DNA of 64,000 bases from WLWS01 sp965243105 (GTDB lineage: Bacteria; Pseudomonadota; Gammaproteobacteria; Eutrophobiales; Eutrophobiaceae). The first letter of the stretch is position 1, and each line of letters starts with the position of its first letter. A program made the position numbers and the translations under genes. A model generated the notes under the pieces. It did no database searches. It saw only the letters and a list, made by a program, of their open reading frames with translations, and was not told where the DNA came from. The stretch covers positions 124,001-188,000 of the forward strand of contig CBDEUC010000003.1 of assembly GCA_965243105.1 (NCBI GenBank). Reading direction: 5' to 3'. Of this stretch, positions 24,189 to 32,856 are shown in pieces.

Positions 24189-26906
24189 CTAACCTGTCCA
24201 ACCCAGCCCCGCTGATACGCAGTTAATGGAAAGAAGTAATGGGATCAAGTCATCCCGGTCACCGGTCTTGCGAAATCTTTGAACAAGTTTCACCTGTTCC
24301 ATGCCTGCCTGCTTGAGTATCTCACCTCGTCTTTCGAGCTTTCTTGAAAACTTGGGAAACCGCACGGTCAGCTGATCGTCTCCGGATACCAGTAAAACCA
24401 TCTCCCTTGACAGGTGGTACTCACTCTCAATCATGCCAAATACACGTTGTCGCAGCATTTCATCCTCCAGTTCCCCCGCGTAAGCCCTTGCAACATCAAG
24501 GTCGACGAAAGCAAGCGATTTTTCAGCTTCGTCGATCACGAGACGGAACAACCTTGATTCCTGGAACATCTGTTTTAGCAGTGCCTCACCCTCTTCGCCG
24601 CGCACTTTTATAAACCCTTGAATCGCGGTTCCGATGCCGTACCAGGCCGGGGCATGATGACGATTCTGGGTCCAGGCAAATACCCACGGTATTGCCCGCA
24701 AATCATCAAGGCTATTTGCTCCGAATCGCTTTGCCGGGCGCGAGCCGATATTCATCTGTGCCAGTTCTTCAACCGGACTCGCGGCATTGTAATAGTCCAC
24801 CAGCCCTTCCGCTTCAGCCAGTTCCCGGTAAGCCGTGAAGGCTATATTTGAAAGCGCTTCCATGGCCTGGTCATATTCGACGATAGGCTTGAGTTCATCT
24901 TCACTCAGTGACCGTAGGGAGTGCTCAAAAACACTGGCTGCCAGTAGTTCCATTTGATACTGGGCGGTACCCTCGTTGGCAAACTTTGATGAAACAACTT
25001 CTCCCTGCTCGGTAATACGCATGCGCCCGTTAATTGAACCGGCGGGCTGTGCAGCGATGGCACGCCCGGTTGGAGCACCACCTCGGCTTACCGAGCCTCC
25101 TCGACCGTGAAAAAAGGAAATCAAAAACCCACAGTCTTTTGCCACCCTTGTCAGCTCTACCTGGGCCTTGTTCAGTTCCCAGTTGGCGGTGAGAAAACCA
25201 CCATCCTTGTTTGAATCGGAATAGCCAATCATTACTTCCTGGCACGAACCCTGCGCTTTAACAGAACGCCTTACCACGGGCATTTTTAGCGTCTTGCGCA
25301 TGATCGCCGGCGCGGCCCGCAAGTCTTCAATCGTTTCCAGCAGGGGCACGATGGACAGTTGGCACGATTCTGTCGCCTCGGCATCAACGAAATTACCGCT
25401 GTACTTGGCCAGCAGGTATATTCCAAGGATATCCTGTACCGAGCGCGTCATGCTCAGGATAAAACTTCCAATGGCCTCCCTGTCGTAGTCTTTTCTCACC
25501 GTGGCAACCAGCTTGAACAGTCCGAAGGTTGATTGCGCTTCCTCCCCGAGATCCTCGAAAACGGGTAGGTCATCCAGTGGTCGAACCAGCTCGCTTGTTA
25601 ACCATTCTTCCCACTCCCCGGATTCAACATCGGGAACTTCAGAACCGGGATTTAGAATCGACCAGATCTCTTGCAGGGCCTGCGTCGTACGCGTAGAGTT
25701 TTCGCGAAGGTCAAGCCTTACCGTACAAAAACGAAATGCTTCCGCTTCCCTTCGCAGTGGTTTGATCAGTGCGTCGGATAGCTCGTCGCAGTTAGCATCT
25801 ACCAGGGAGTTTTCAAGAAGCAACAGGTCATCCACTAACTCATCAGCGCTGGCGTAACTTGTTCCTCCTGAATGCGCCAGCGTATTTTCAAGTTGCATCA
25901 ATACACAGCTCAGGTATTGCCGGAATACTTCTCCCGGATTTCTGCGAGCTATTTCACTGGCCGCCTTGTTGTTTTCGAGTAGCGCATCCAACCTGTCGAA
26001 AAAATTCTTACCAAGGGCCACCGTGTTCGCCGAGATGCTGCAACGCCGAATCACCTCGGGCAATTTTGAAATATAATGAAGTAGTACGGCTTCCCGGTTA
26101 CTCTTCAGCGTTTTTTCAGTCACTTCGTTAGTAACAAAAGGATTGCCATCCCGGTCACCACCAATCCAGGAACCAAAGTTAAACAGGGGTGGAATACTGA
26201 AGCTTGACTCCGGGTACTGCTGCCGAAGGGACCAGTCCAGTCTTTCCAGTGTCTCAGGGACCCGTTCAAACAGGGCCTGTTGAAAAAAGTGCAGCCCCCA
26301 GGCGACTTCGTTTTCTACCGAGGGTTTTTCCATTCTTAACTCACCGGTGAGCCATAGGAGATCGATTTCATTTCTAAGCTCACTGGTAAAGTTATTGCGT
26401 TCCCTCGCAGTCCAGCGCGTAGCCTCAAGGCGGTATAACAGGACATAAATACGGCGATGTATTTCCAGCACCGTGACACGTTTTGCCTCGGTGGGGTGAG
26501 CCGTGATCGTCGGCCTGATGGCAGCAGAATCCAGCAGTTCCTGTATGGACTGTGCCGAAACCCCGTCACCCTTCGCCTCGGCCAGTACATGGGCAAATGT
26601 ACCCGGTACTTTCTCCAGCCCGAGAATGTCCTCCGTCTGGCGTCTTCGACGCATGCCGGTATTTTCCTCGGCAATGTTGAGCAACTGGAACCAGATGCCC
26701 CAAGCCTGCAGGGTATTTTCAACGTCCGCCGCACTGCCTTCTGCCAGGCTCTTTTTCCCCTTTACAAATGGAAGAATCGAAGGACAGCGCTTTTCAATGA
26801 CACTTTCAAGTTGGGTGAACAGCAGCTCAACAAGCTCCGCCGCGTAAGCTGCGGCGAGCGAGTCGAGATTCGAAATGCCAGATTGTGGTCCGGGAACGGC
26901 AGACAT
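24189..26906 (-). CDS. ppc: phosphoenolpyruvate carboxylase, serine-cycle type
   Basis: A 905-residue enzyme that carboxylates PEP to oxaloacetate. The catalytic His137 lies in ITAHPTEAKR, the PEP-binding arginines in FHGRGGSVSRGGAPTGR, and ITEQGEVVSSKFAN follows, as in all PEPCs. The C-terminus is SINCVSAGLGWTG, where E. coli PEPC ends AGMRNTG; the asparagine that binds the inhibitor aspartate (Asn881 in E. coli) is thus a tryptophan. It is 12 bases downstream of hpr and belongs to the serine-cycle operon, where it replaces C3 carbon with C4. Confidence 0.95.
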   Translation of the reverse strand: MSAVPGPQSGISNLDSLAAAYAAELVELLFTQLESVIEKRCPSILPFVKGKKSLAEGSAADVENTLQAWGIWFQLLNIAEENTGMRRRRQTEDILGLEKVPGTFAHVLAEAKGDGVSAQSIQELLDSAAIRPTITAHPTEAKRVTVLEIHRRIYVLLYRLEATRWTARERNNFTSELRNEIDLLWLTGELRMEKPSVENEVAWGLHFFQQALFERVPETLERLDWSLRQQYPESSFSIPPLFNFGSWIGGDRDGNPFVTNEVTEKTLKSNREAVLLHYISKLPEVIRRCSISANTVALGKNFFDRLDALLENNKAASEIARRNPGEVFRQYLSCVLMQLENTLAHSGGTSYASADELVDDLLLLENSLVDANCDELSDALIKPLRREAEAFRFCTVRLDLRENSTRTTQALQEIWSILNPGSEVPDVESGEWEEWLTSELVRPLDDLPVFEDLGEEAQSTFGLFKLVATVRKDYDREAIGSFILSMTRSVQDILGIYLLAKYSGNFVDAEATESCQLSIVPLLETIEDLRAAPAIMRKTLKMPVVRRSVKAQGSCQEVMIGYSDSNKDGGFLTANWELNKAQVELTRVAKDCGFLISFFHGRGGSVSRGGAPTGRAIAAQPAGSINGRMRITEQGEVVSSKFANEGTAQYQMELLAASVFEHSLRSLSEDELKPIVEYDQAMEALSNIAFTAYRELAEAEGLVDYYNAASPVEELAQMNIGSRPAKRFGANSLDDLRAIPWVFAWTQNRHHAPAWYGIGTAIQGFIKVRGEEGEALLKQMFQESRLFRLVIDEAEKSLAFVDLDVARAYAGELEDEMLRQRVFGMIESEYHLSREMVLLVSGDDQLTVRFPKFSRKLERRGEILKQAGMEQVKLVQRFRKTGDRDDLIPLLLSINCVSAGLGWTG

Positions 26907-26918
26907 TTATAATTCCAC

Positions 26919-27890
26919 TCAGGCTACCCGGTCACCGGGCTCTTCACCGGCGAAAAATGACTTCAGGTTGTCAATTACACGCATACCCATGGCCACGCGG
27001 GTTTCCATCGAAGCACTGCCAAGGTGTGGAAGCAGCACCGCATTATCCAGCTCCAGGAATCCTTCCTGCACACTGGGCTCACCCTCGAAAACGTCTAGAC
27101 CGGCGCCCGCAATCGTATGGTTCTTCAGGGCGGTAATCAGCGCATCTGGATCGATGACGTCACCACGGGCGCTGTTTATCAGGTAGGCCGACGACTTCAT
27201 CATGCCAAGCCGTTCCTCGTTGATCAGATGATAGGTCTCCTTTCCGCCCGGGCAGTGCAGGGAAACGAAATCTGCTTCCTTCAGGACGTCTTCAATACTG
27301 TCCCGTGCCTCGGCCTGCAGTGAATCAACCACATCCTGTGGCGGTGGATAAGGATCCGTGTAAATAATCTTCATACCAAAACCGTGATGTGCCTTGTGAG
27401 CCATGGCCCTGGCGATGCGTCCCATACCGATGAGGCCGAGTGTCTTGCCAGTGACCTTGGTGCCAATCATGTGGGTCGGTCGCCATCCTGTCCATTCCTT
27501 GTGACGGACGTGCCGTTCGCCCTCACCTGCCCGTCGAGCCACCATCAGCATCAGGGTCATGGCCAGGTCAGCCGTGCAGTCCGTCAATACCTCCGGGGTA
27601 TTGGTCACAACAAGGTCATTGGCTTTTGCCGCTTCCAAATCAATGTGATTAAAACCCACACCGTAACTGCCAATAACTTTTACTGTCTTGCCTTCAACAT
27701 TAAGCACTTCGGCGTTAATGCTGTCGGACACGGTTGGACAAAGCGCATCGGCTGTTTTCAGGGCCTCGTGTAATTCCTCCACGCTCATCTTGTGGTCGTC
27801 CTCGTTCAGCGTGACATCAAATAGTTCACGCATCTCGTTTTCGACCGCTTCGGGCCATTTCCTGGTTACCACAACTTTTGGTTTGCTCAT
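26919..27890 (-). CDS. D-2-hydroxyacid dehydrogenase, likely hydroxypyruvate/glyoxylate reductase
   Basis: A 323-residue NAD(P)-dependent dehydrogenase. The Rossmann motif is GLIGMGRIARAMA, in which the last glycine of GxGxxG is alanine; catalytic Arg is in NSARGDVID, Glu in DVFEGEP and His in LLPHLGSAS. It matches the GyaR/GRHPR-type reductases rather than the HprA of Methylobacterium. In the serine cycle this step reduces hydroxypyruvate, made by the sga product, to D-glycerate. A ribosome-binding site AAGGA lies seven bases before the ATG. Gene order sga-mcl-mtkA-mtkB-hpr-ppc supports the role. Confidence 0.9.
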   Translation of the reverse strand: MSKPKVVVTRKWPEAVENEMRELFDVTLNEDDHKMSVEELHEALKTADALCPTVSDSINAEVLNVEGKTVKVIGSYGVGFNHIDLEAAKANDLVVTNTPEVLTDCTADLAMTLMLMVARRAGEGERHVRHKEWTGWRPTHMIGTKVTGKTLGLIGMGRIARAMAHKAHHGFGMKIIYTDPYPPPQDVVDSLQAEARDSIEDVLKEADFVSLHCPGGKETYHLINEERLGMMKSSAYLINSARGDVIDPDALITALKNHTIAGAGLDVFEGEPSVQEGFLELDNAVLLPHLGSASMETRVAMGMRVIDNLKSFFAGEEPGDRVA

Positions 27891-27930
27891 TGTTATTATC
27901 CTTCTTTGTTACCGAATTCCAGGCTAATCA

Positions 27931-28034
27931 TGATTGCCGAGTACTGCGGAGCGAACCGTCAGCGGCACGGAAGCCGCTGACCGAGCATACATGGAAGTAC
28001 TTGTTGCGTGTTCGCGTTGCAGATTCGGCAATCA
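27931..28034 (-). other. structured spacer element between mtkB and hpr
   Basis: A 10-base perfect inverted repeat TGATTGCCGA (27931-27940) and its complement (28025-28034) encloses a perfect 9-base-pair hairpin (GTCAGCGGC at 27958-27966 with 27973-27981) and two copies of the self-complementary AGTACT. The element lies within the serine-cycle transcript, downstream of mtkB. No U-tract follows, so it is not a typical terminator. It may be a processing or stabilising structure or a dispersed repeat. Confidence 0.65.
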
Positions 28035-28064
28035 GCTTATCCCAAACGTTCAACATGCTGGTTA

Positions 28065-28952
28065 CTACAATTTTGCCAGCACATCTTTCACCGTATTACC
28101 AAATTCAGATGGATTCGGTACCACGGTGACACCACAGTCCTGCAAAATTTCCACTTTCTCAGCGGCACTTTCACCAAATGCGGAAATAATGGCACCTGCA
28201 TGGCCCATGCGTCTTCCCTTTGGTGCAGTCAAACCTGCAATATAACCAATTACGGGAGTCTTCATGTTTTCCTTGAAATACATCGCTGCATCAGCCTCCT
28301 GCGGACCACCAATTTCACCAATCATCACCACGGCGTGGGTTTCATCATCTTCTTCGAAACGGGCCAGGTGATCACGAAAAGAACTACCGTTAATCGGGTC
28401 GCCACCAATACCTACACTGGTTGATACACCAATACCCATGGCTTTCATCTGCGATGCGGCCTCGTAACCCAGGGTTCCTGAACGACCGATGATGCCAACA
28501 TTACCCTCCATGTAGATGTTACCTGGCATGATGCCAAGCATTGATTTTCCCGGGCTGATGGTACCTGCACAGTTCGGCCCGGTGAGAACCATTTTCTGAT
28601 CTTCACGATAACGACGCATGTAACGTTTTACGCGGATCATATCGTGTGCCGGAATACCATCGGTGATGCAAACACAGTACTTTATACCGGCGTCAGCCGC
28701 TTCCATGATACTGTCGGCCGCAAAAGGTGGTGGTACAAATATAATGCTGGCCTCGGCACCGGTTTCAGCAACGGCGTCTTTCACCGTATCAAATACAGGT
28801 CGTTCAAGGTGTGTCGAGCCTCCCTTTCCGGGCGTGATGCCACCCACAACGTTAGTGCCATACTCAATCATCTCGGTTGAGTGAAAGCTGCCAATTTGCC
28901 CGGTAAATCCCTGTACGACAACAGGGGTATCTTTATCAATTAATATCGCCAT
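28065..28952 (-). CDS. mtkB: malate-CoA ligase (malate thiokinase) alpha subunit
   Basis: A 295-residue ADP-forming acyl-CoA synthetase alpha subunit. The start is the ATG at 28952, two bases after mtkA, with GGGGAG upstream. It has the CoA-binding N-terminus VVVQGFTGQIGSFHS, the phosphate-binding GRSGTLGYEAASQM and the active-site GHAGAIIS, whose His is phosphorylated. Succinyl-CoA synthetases share this fold; the assignment to malate rests on gene order with mtkA and malyl-CoA lyase and on the close likeness of the partner to MtkA of Methylobacterium. Confidence 0.9.
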   Translation of the reverse strand: MAILIDKDTPVVVQGFTGQIGSFHSTEMIEYGTNVVGGITPGKGGSTHLERPVFDTVKDAVAETGAEASIIFVPPPFAADSIMEAADAGIKYCVCITDGIPAHDMIRVKRYMRRYREDQKMVLTGPNCAGTISPGKSMLGIMPGNIYMEGNVGIIGRSGTLGYEAASQMKAMGIGVSTSVGIGGDPINGSSFRDHLARFEEDDETHAVVMIGEIGGPQEADAAMYFKENMKTPVIGYIAGLTAPKGRRMGHAGAIISAFGESAAEKVEILQDCGVTVVPNPSEFGNTVKDVLAKL

Positions 28953-28954
28953 GA

Positions 28955-30133
28955 TTAGTTTCTCCCCGTGTGTTCTTTCCACGCAGCGACAGCCTTATCG
29001 GCTACATCGCGCAAGGTATCTGCAGTAATAATCGGTAAACCGCTTTCTTCGATTATCTTTCTTCCTTCCTCCTGGTTTGTACCAGAGAGCCGCACCACGA
29101 GAGGCATTTTCAGATCAATCTTGCTAACTGCCTGGACAACACCTTCTGCCACCCAGTCACAGCGGTTAATCCCGGCAAAAATATTCACCACCATGGTTTC
29201 TACATTCTCATCTGACAGCACCAGGTTGAACGCCTTGGCAACACGGTCCGGAGACGCGCCACCACCAATATCAAGAAAATTTGCCGGTTCACCGCCAGCA
29301 TGCTTGATCATGTCCATGGTAGCCATGGCCAGGCCAGCACCATTGATGATGCATCCGATATTACCGTCCAGGCCGACATAACTCAGGCCACGGTCTGCAG
29401 CTTTCATTTCGCGCGGATCTTCCTGGGACTTATCACGCAATTCCGAAATATTCGGACTTCGAAACAGGGCGTTGTCGTCAAAGGAAACCTTGGCATCAAG
29501 TGCAAGCAGGTGCTGATCCTTTGTAATTACCAATGGATTGATCTCTACCATGGTGGCATCAAGATCGCGAAAGGCCCTGTAACAACCAAGTAGTGTTGTG
29601 ACGGCCTGTGAAATAAGCGCCTTGTCTATTCCCAGCTTGAAAGCAATCTCCCGTGCCTGGAAAGGCTGCATACCTACTGCCGGTTCAACCACGACCCTGA
29701 TCAGGGAATCTGGTTTAGACTGCGAAATCTCCTCGATTTCCATGCCACCCTCGGCAGAAGCCACTACGGCAATTTTTTCCATTTGCCTGTCCAGCACGAA
29801 ACCGAGATAGAACTCTTTCTCAATTTCACTGGCCGCCTCAACGTAAAGACGGTGAACTACTTTCCCCTGTGGACCTGTCTGGTGGGTAATCAGCCTCTTA
29901 CCAAGAAGTTCGTCAGCGGCATTCCAGATCTCATCGTCGTTTGTACAAATCTTTATACCGCCTGCCTTGCCCCTGGCGCCTGAATGTATTTGTGCTTTTA
30001 CAGCCCACTTGTCACCCCCGATTTCCCGGCATCGATACACCGCCTGTTCAGGACTGTAAGCAAGCCCACCTGGCGGAATCATGACACCGAAATCCGACAG
30101 GATTTCTTTTGCCTGGTATTCATGAATATCCAT
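28955..30133 (-). CDS. mtkA: malate-CoA ligase (malate thiokinase) beta subunit
   Basis: A 392-residue ATP-grasp subunit. It begins MDIHEYQAKEILSDFGV, has AVKAQIHSGARGKAGGIK as the ATP-grasp loop and VEINPLVIT and INGAGLAMATMDMIKHAGG as conserved blocks, and ends close to the length of Methylobacterium MtkA. The segments VEPAVGMQPFQAREIAFKLG and FAGINRCDWVAEGVV match MtkA more closely than SucC, where the latter reads FGGI.RCD.IA. With MtkB it makes malyl-CoA from malate, CoA and ATP. It follows mcl by 61 bases, with AGGGAG as the ribosome-binding site. Confidence 0.93.
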   Translation of the reverse strand: MDIHEYQAKEILSDFGVMIPPGGLAYSPEQAVYRCREIGGDKWAVKAQIHSGARGKAGGIKICTNDDEIWNAADELLGKRLITHQTGPQGKVVHRLYVEAASEIEKEFYLGFVLDRQMEKIAVVASAEGGMEIEEISQSKPDSLIRVVVEPAVGMQPFQAREIAFKLGIDKALISQAVTTLLGCYRAFRDLDATMVEINPLVITKDQHLLALDAKVSFDDNALFRSPNISELRDKSQEDPREMKAADRGLSYVGLDGNIGCIINGAGLAMATMDMIKHAGGEPANFLDIGGGASPDRVAKAFNLVLSDENVETMVVNIFAGINRCDWVAEGVVQAVSKIDLKMPLVVRLSGTNQEEGRKIIEESGLPIITADTLRDVADKAVAAWKEHTGRN

Positions 30134-30194
30134 AGAATATTCTCCCTAAAGTTAAAGTTTAAAAATAAAGTTTGAATTCTTTTTTACAGCCCCG

Positions 30195-31148
30195 TTATTT
30201 CTGGCGTTCCGCTATGAGCTCTGCCTGCTGCACGATGTTTCTCGCCATGCGCTCTGAGGCGGCATCAATCATCTTGCCGTCCAGCTGCGCGGCACCTTTT
30301 CCGGCCTTTGCAGCTTCATCAAGCGCCTCCAGCGTTCGTCGTGCGCGGTCCACCTCGGTATCCGGTGGAGACATGACTTCATTGGCCAGCTCGATCTGGC
30401 TCGGGTGAATGGCCCACTTACCTTCATAACCGAGGGCGGCGGCGCGGCGCGCTGCGGCACGGTAGGCGTCGGGATCGCTGAAATCGCCGAATGGACCGTC
30501 AATGGCTCGCAGTCCATAGGCGCGGCAGGCCGTGGCCATGTTTACCAGTGCTGCATGCCACTGGTCGCCAAGGGCGCCTTCACATTGATAGTCAGGATTT
30601 AAACCACCTATAACAACGGTACGTGCACGCATGCTGGCGGCGTAATCCGCCACGCCAAAATGAAATGCTTCAAGACGCTTGCTGGACTGGGCGATGGACA
30701 TGACGTTTGCGCCACCAAGTGCGGTTTCAATCAGGCATTCGATGCCAATCTTCTTCTTTAAACCTAGCGCATCTTCAATCTGGGTTAAAAGGCAGTCCAC
30801 CACGTAGACGTCAGACGCGGTGCCCACTTTCGGAATCAATATGGTGTCAAGTTTCTCACCTGCCTGTTCAACGATATCAACCACGTCGCGATACATGTAA
30901 TGTGTATCAAGACCATTGATGCGAACCGACATGGTCTTTCCCTGCCAGTCAATATCATTCAGGGCCTCGATGATATTCTTGCGTGCCTGTTCCTTATCAT
31001 CAGGGATAACTGCGTCTTCGCAATCAAGAAAAATATAATCTGCAGCAGAATCGGCTGCTTTTTGAAACATGTTGGGGTTGGAACCGGGTACGGCCAGTTC
31101 ACTTCTTTGCAGGCGAGTGTGTGCCTGCTCGTATTGAGTAAAACTCAT
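30195..31148 (-). CDS. mcl: malyl-CoA lyase
   Basis: A 317-residue HpcH/HpaI-superfamily lyase that splits malyl-CoA to acetyl-CoA and glyoxylate. It has RSELAVPGSNPNMFQKA, FLDCEDAVIPDDKEQAR, VRINGLDTHYMYRDVVDI, ILIPKVG, IGIECLIETALGGANV, FGVADYAASMRARTVVIGG and DGPFGDFSDPDAYRAAARRA. These closely follow the Methylobacterium enzyme (MtkC), and the residues contacting Mg and CoA are retained. It is shorter by a few residues in the loop after TVIGG. It lies between sga and mtkA in the serine-cycle operon. Confidence 0.94.
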   Translation of the reverse strand: MSFTQYEQAHTRLQRSELAVPGSNPNMFQKAADSAADYIFLDCEDAVIPDDKEQARKNIIEALNDIDWQGKTMSVRINGLDTHYMYRDVVDIVEQAGEKLDTILIPKVGTASDVYVVDCLLTQIEDALGLKKKIGIECLIETALGGANVMSIAQSSKRLEAFHFGVADYAASMRARTVVIGGLNPDYQCEGALGDQWHAALVNMATACRAYGLRAIDGPFGDFSDPDAYRAAARRAAALGYEGKWAIHPSQIELANEVMSPPDTEVDRARRTLEALDEAAKAGKGAAQLDGKMIDAASERMARNIVQQAELIAERQK

Positions 31149-31242
31149 GGGGAATCTCCGCTTAATCTCATTGAAATTGAAGCCATTCCAGTGAAAAGTC
31201 TCCCCCTTATACTTTCATTTGAAAGATCGGGAGCGAGCCGCG

Positions 31243-31267
31243 GCAGGGTGCCCGGGTGACACCCTGC
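31243..31267 (-). other. intercistronic hairpin between sga and mcl
   Basis: GCAGGGTG (31243-31250) pairs perfectly with CACCCTGC (31260-31267) around a 9-base loop. On the transcribed strand no U-run follows, so termination is unlikely; a role in mRNA processing or in separating sga from mcl expression is possible. Confidence 0.55.
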
Positions 31268-31328
31268 TGCTCAGGCAGGACTTTCCATCAACAGAACGGC
31301 TATTCAGCCTGGACCAGGTGCTTCAGGG

Positions 31329-32540
31329 TTAACCGGTTGCAGACAGTTTTGGCGCTTCTTCACCGTTAACTGCTGACCTGGTACTGCTAAGGTAAGCCTG
31401 CGCAGCGGCCACACCACTGCCCAGCTCAACCGGGATACCAAGATCATGCATGGACATCTCGGCACCGGCCAGTGGTGTCATTAACATCATCTCATTGAGA
31501 TCACCCAGGTGACCAATACGGAAAGCTTTTCCGGCTATTTTTCCGAGACTGATGGAAAGAGCCAGGTTGTAATACTTGTAGGCATGCTTGGCGACTTCAT
31601 TACCGTCAAAACCCTCGGGGACGTAGATGGCACTGACAGTGTCTGAGTACCACTTTTCGTCCTTGGCCACCAGTTCCAGGCCCCAGGCCTCTACGGCTTT
31701 ACGGGTTGCGGTAGCGTAGCGTGTATGACGGGCGAAGACATTTTCCAGGCCTTCTTCGAGGATCATATCAACAGATTCCCTCAGGCCACGCAGCAATATG
31801 GTTGCTGGTGTGTAGGGGAAAAAGCCGTTGTCATTGGTAGCGATCATGTCGTCAAAGGAAAAAAATGTGCGCGGCAGGTTGGCCGTCTTTCTTGCCTCCA
31901 GTGCTTTTTCACTGGCACAGACGATACCCAATCCAGTTGGCAGCATCAGGCCTTTCTGGGAGCCACTGACACAAAGATCGACTCCCCACTCGTCCATGCG
32001 AAAATCCAGGCTGGCAATGGAGCTGACGCCGTCCACGAATAGCAGGGCAGGATGGTCCGCATCATCCAGGGCTTTACGCACAGCCGCAATATCACTGGCA
32101 ACACCCGTCGCGGTTTCATTTTGGGTTGCAAAAACAGCCTTGATTTCCTTGTTGGTATCCGCCTTCAGTATTTCAGCATACTTTTCAACAGGGACACCTT
32201 CACCCCAGTCAACCTCGATGGCCTGGACATCAAGACCGTGGCGCTGGCAAAGATCCACCCATAGCCAGGAAAAATGGCCAAAGTGAGACATCAGCACCTT
32301 GTCCCCACTGGACAGGGTGTTGGTGACCGCAGCCTCCCAGCCCCCGGTACCGGATGAAGGGTAAATAAATACGCGACCTGTCCTTGTCTTGAAGAGCTTT
32401 TTCATATCTTCAAACAGGGGCAATGTGAAATCAGGAAAATCCGCAGCGCGCATGTCTTCCTGCTCAATCGCCATGGCATTGCGAACACGTTGGGGTACAT
32501 TGGTAGGACCTGGTATGTACAGAAAATTACGTCCGGGCAT
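31329..32540 (-). CDS. sga: serine-glyoxylate aminotransferase
   Basis: A 403-residue PLP aminotransferase that converts serine and glyoxylate to hydroxypyruvate and glycine. It begins PGRNFLYIPGPTNVPQRV, has IYPSSGTGGWEAAVTNTLS, FATQNETATGVASD and FVDGVSSIASLDFRMDEWGV, and the PLP lysine in SGSQKGLMLPTGLG. I start it at ATG 32540, seven bases after GAGAGGAG; an upstream in-frame ATG at 32693 would add 51 residues of phenylalanine-rich sequence with no family match. It is the first gene of the serine-cycle cluster, and its long leader contains a terminator-like hairpin. Confidence 0.93.
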   Translation of the reverse strand: MPGRNFLYIPGPTNVPQRVRNAMAIEQEDMRAADFPDFTLPLFEDMKKLFKTRTGRVFIYPSSGTGGWEAAVTNTLSSGDKVLMSHFGHFSWLWVDLCQRHGLDVQAIEVDWGEGVPVEKYAEILKADTNKEIKAVFATQNETATGVASDIAAVRKALDDADHPALLFVDGVSSIASLDFRMDEWGVDLCVSGSQKGLMLPTGLGIVCASEKALEARKTANLPRTFFSFDDMIATNDNGFFPYTPATILLRGLRESVDMILEEGLENVFARHTRYATATRKAVEAWGLELVAKDEKWYSDTVSAIYVPEGFDGNEVAKHAYKYYNLALSISLGKIAGKAFRIGHLGDLNEMMLMTPLAGAEMSMHDLGIPVELGSGVAAAQAYLSSTRSAVNGEEAPKLSATG

Positions 32541-32578
32541 AGTCATACTCCTCTCGGAAAAGTTAAAAGATAAAAAGG

Positions 32579-32624
32579 AAAAAAAATTGCTGTAAATGCA
32601 CGACGAGGCGTCCGACACATTTAC
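32579..32624 (-). terminator. intrinsic terminator or attenuator in the sga leader
   Basis: On the reverse strand GTAAATG (32618-32624) pairs with CATTTAC (32592-32598), with a second helix GACG/CGTC inside, followed by AGCAA and a run of eight T (32579-32586). It lies 233 bases downstream of metZ and only about 40 bases before the sga ATG. It may end the metZ transcript or control sga from an upstream promoter. Confidence 0.7.
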
Positions 32625-32775
32625 GAAAAAATAAAATCTTACGGGCCGCAACAAACTTGCCCGGTTTAAATCATCATCGAGTGCGGACGGCATCTCCCAC
32701 GGATGCCCGCTGACGGAATAGAGGCGCTATTTGACCACAAAAAGTGTAGGGAAATCCACACCGGAGATAGCCCGG

Positions 32776-32818
32776 GTCACCACGCCAGGTGACATATCTA
32801 TCAAGAACTTCTTTGATA
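32776..32818 (-). promoter_or_regulatory. paired inverted repeats upstream of sga (candidate operator)
   Basis: Two inverted repeats lie side by side in the 316-base gap between metZ and sga: GTCACC/GGTGAC (32776-32793) and TATCAA-N8-TTGATA (32799-32818). The second has the size and symmetry of a dimeric regulator site. No regulator gene is adjacent. The remainder of this gap holds the hairpin at 32579-32624 and nothing else recognisable. Confidence 0.35.
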
Positions 32819-32856
32819 AGAACAAGTTAAGACACTTTATTTATCTTCATTCAATT

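Noticed and set aside
28065..30133. sucCD succinyl-CoA synthetase of the TCA cycle
   Set aside because: Sequence blocks of the beta subunit match MtkA more closely, and the genes lie between mcl and hpr in a serine-cycle order without sucAB.
32541..32693. 51-residue upstream extension of sga, or a leader peptide
   Set aside because: It has no similarity to the family, its start has no usable ribosome-binding site, and a strong site precedes ATG 32540; the stretch also contains the terminator hairpin.
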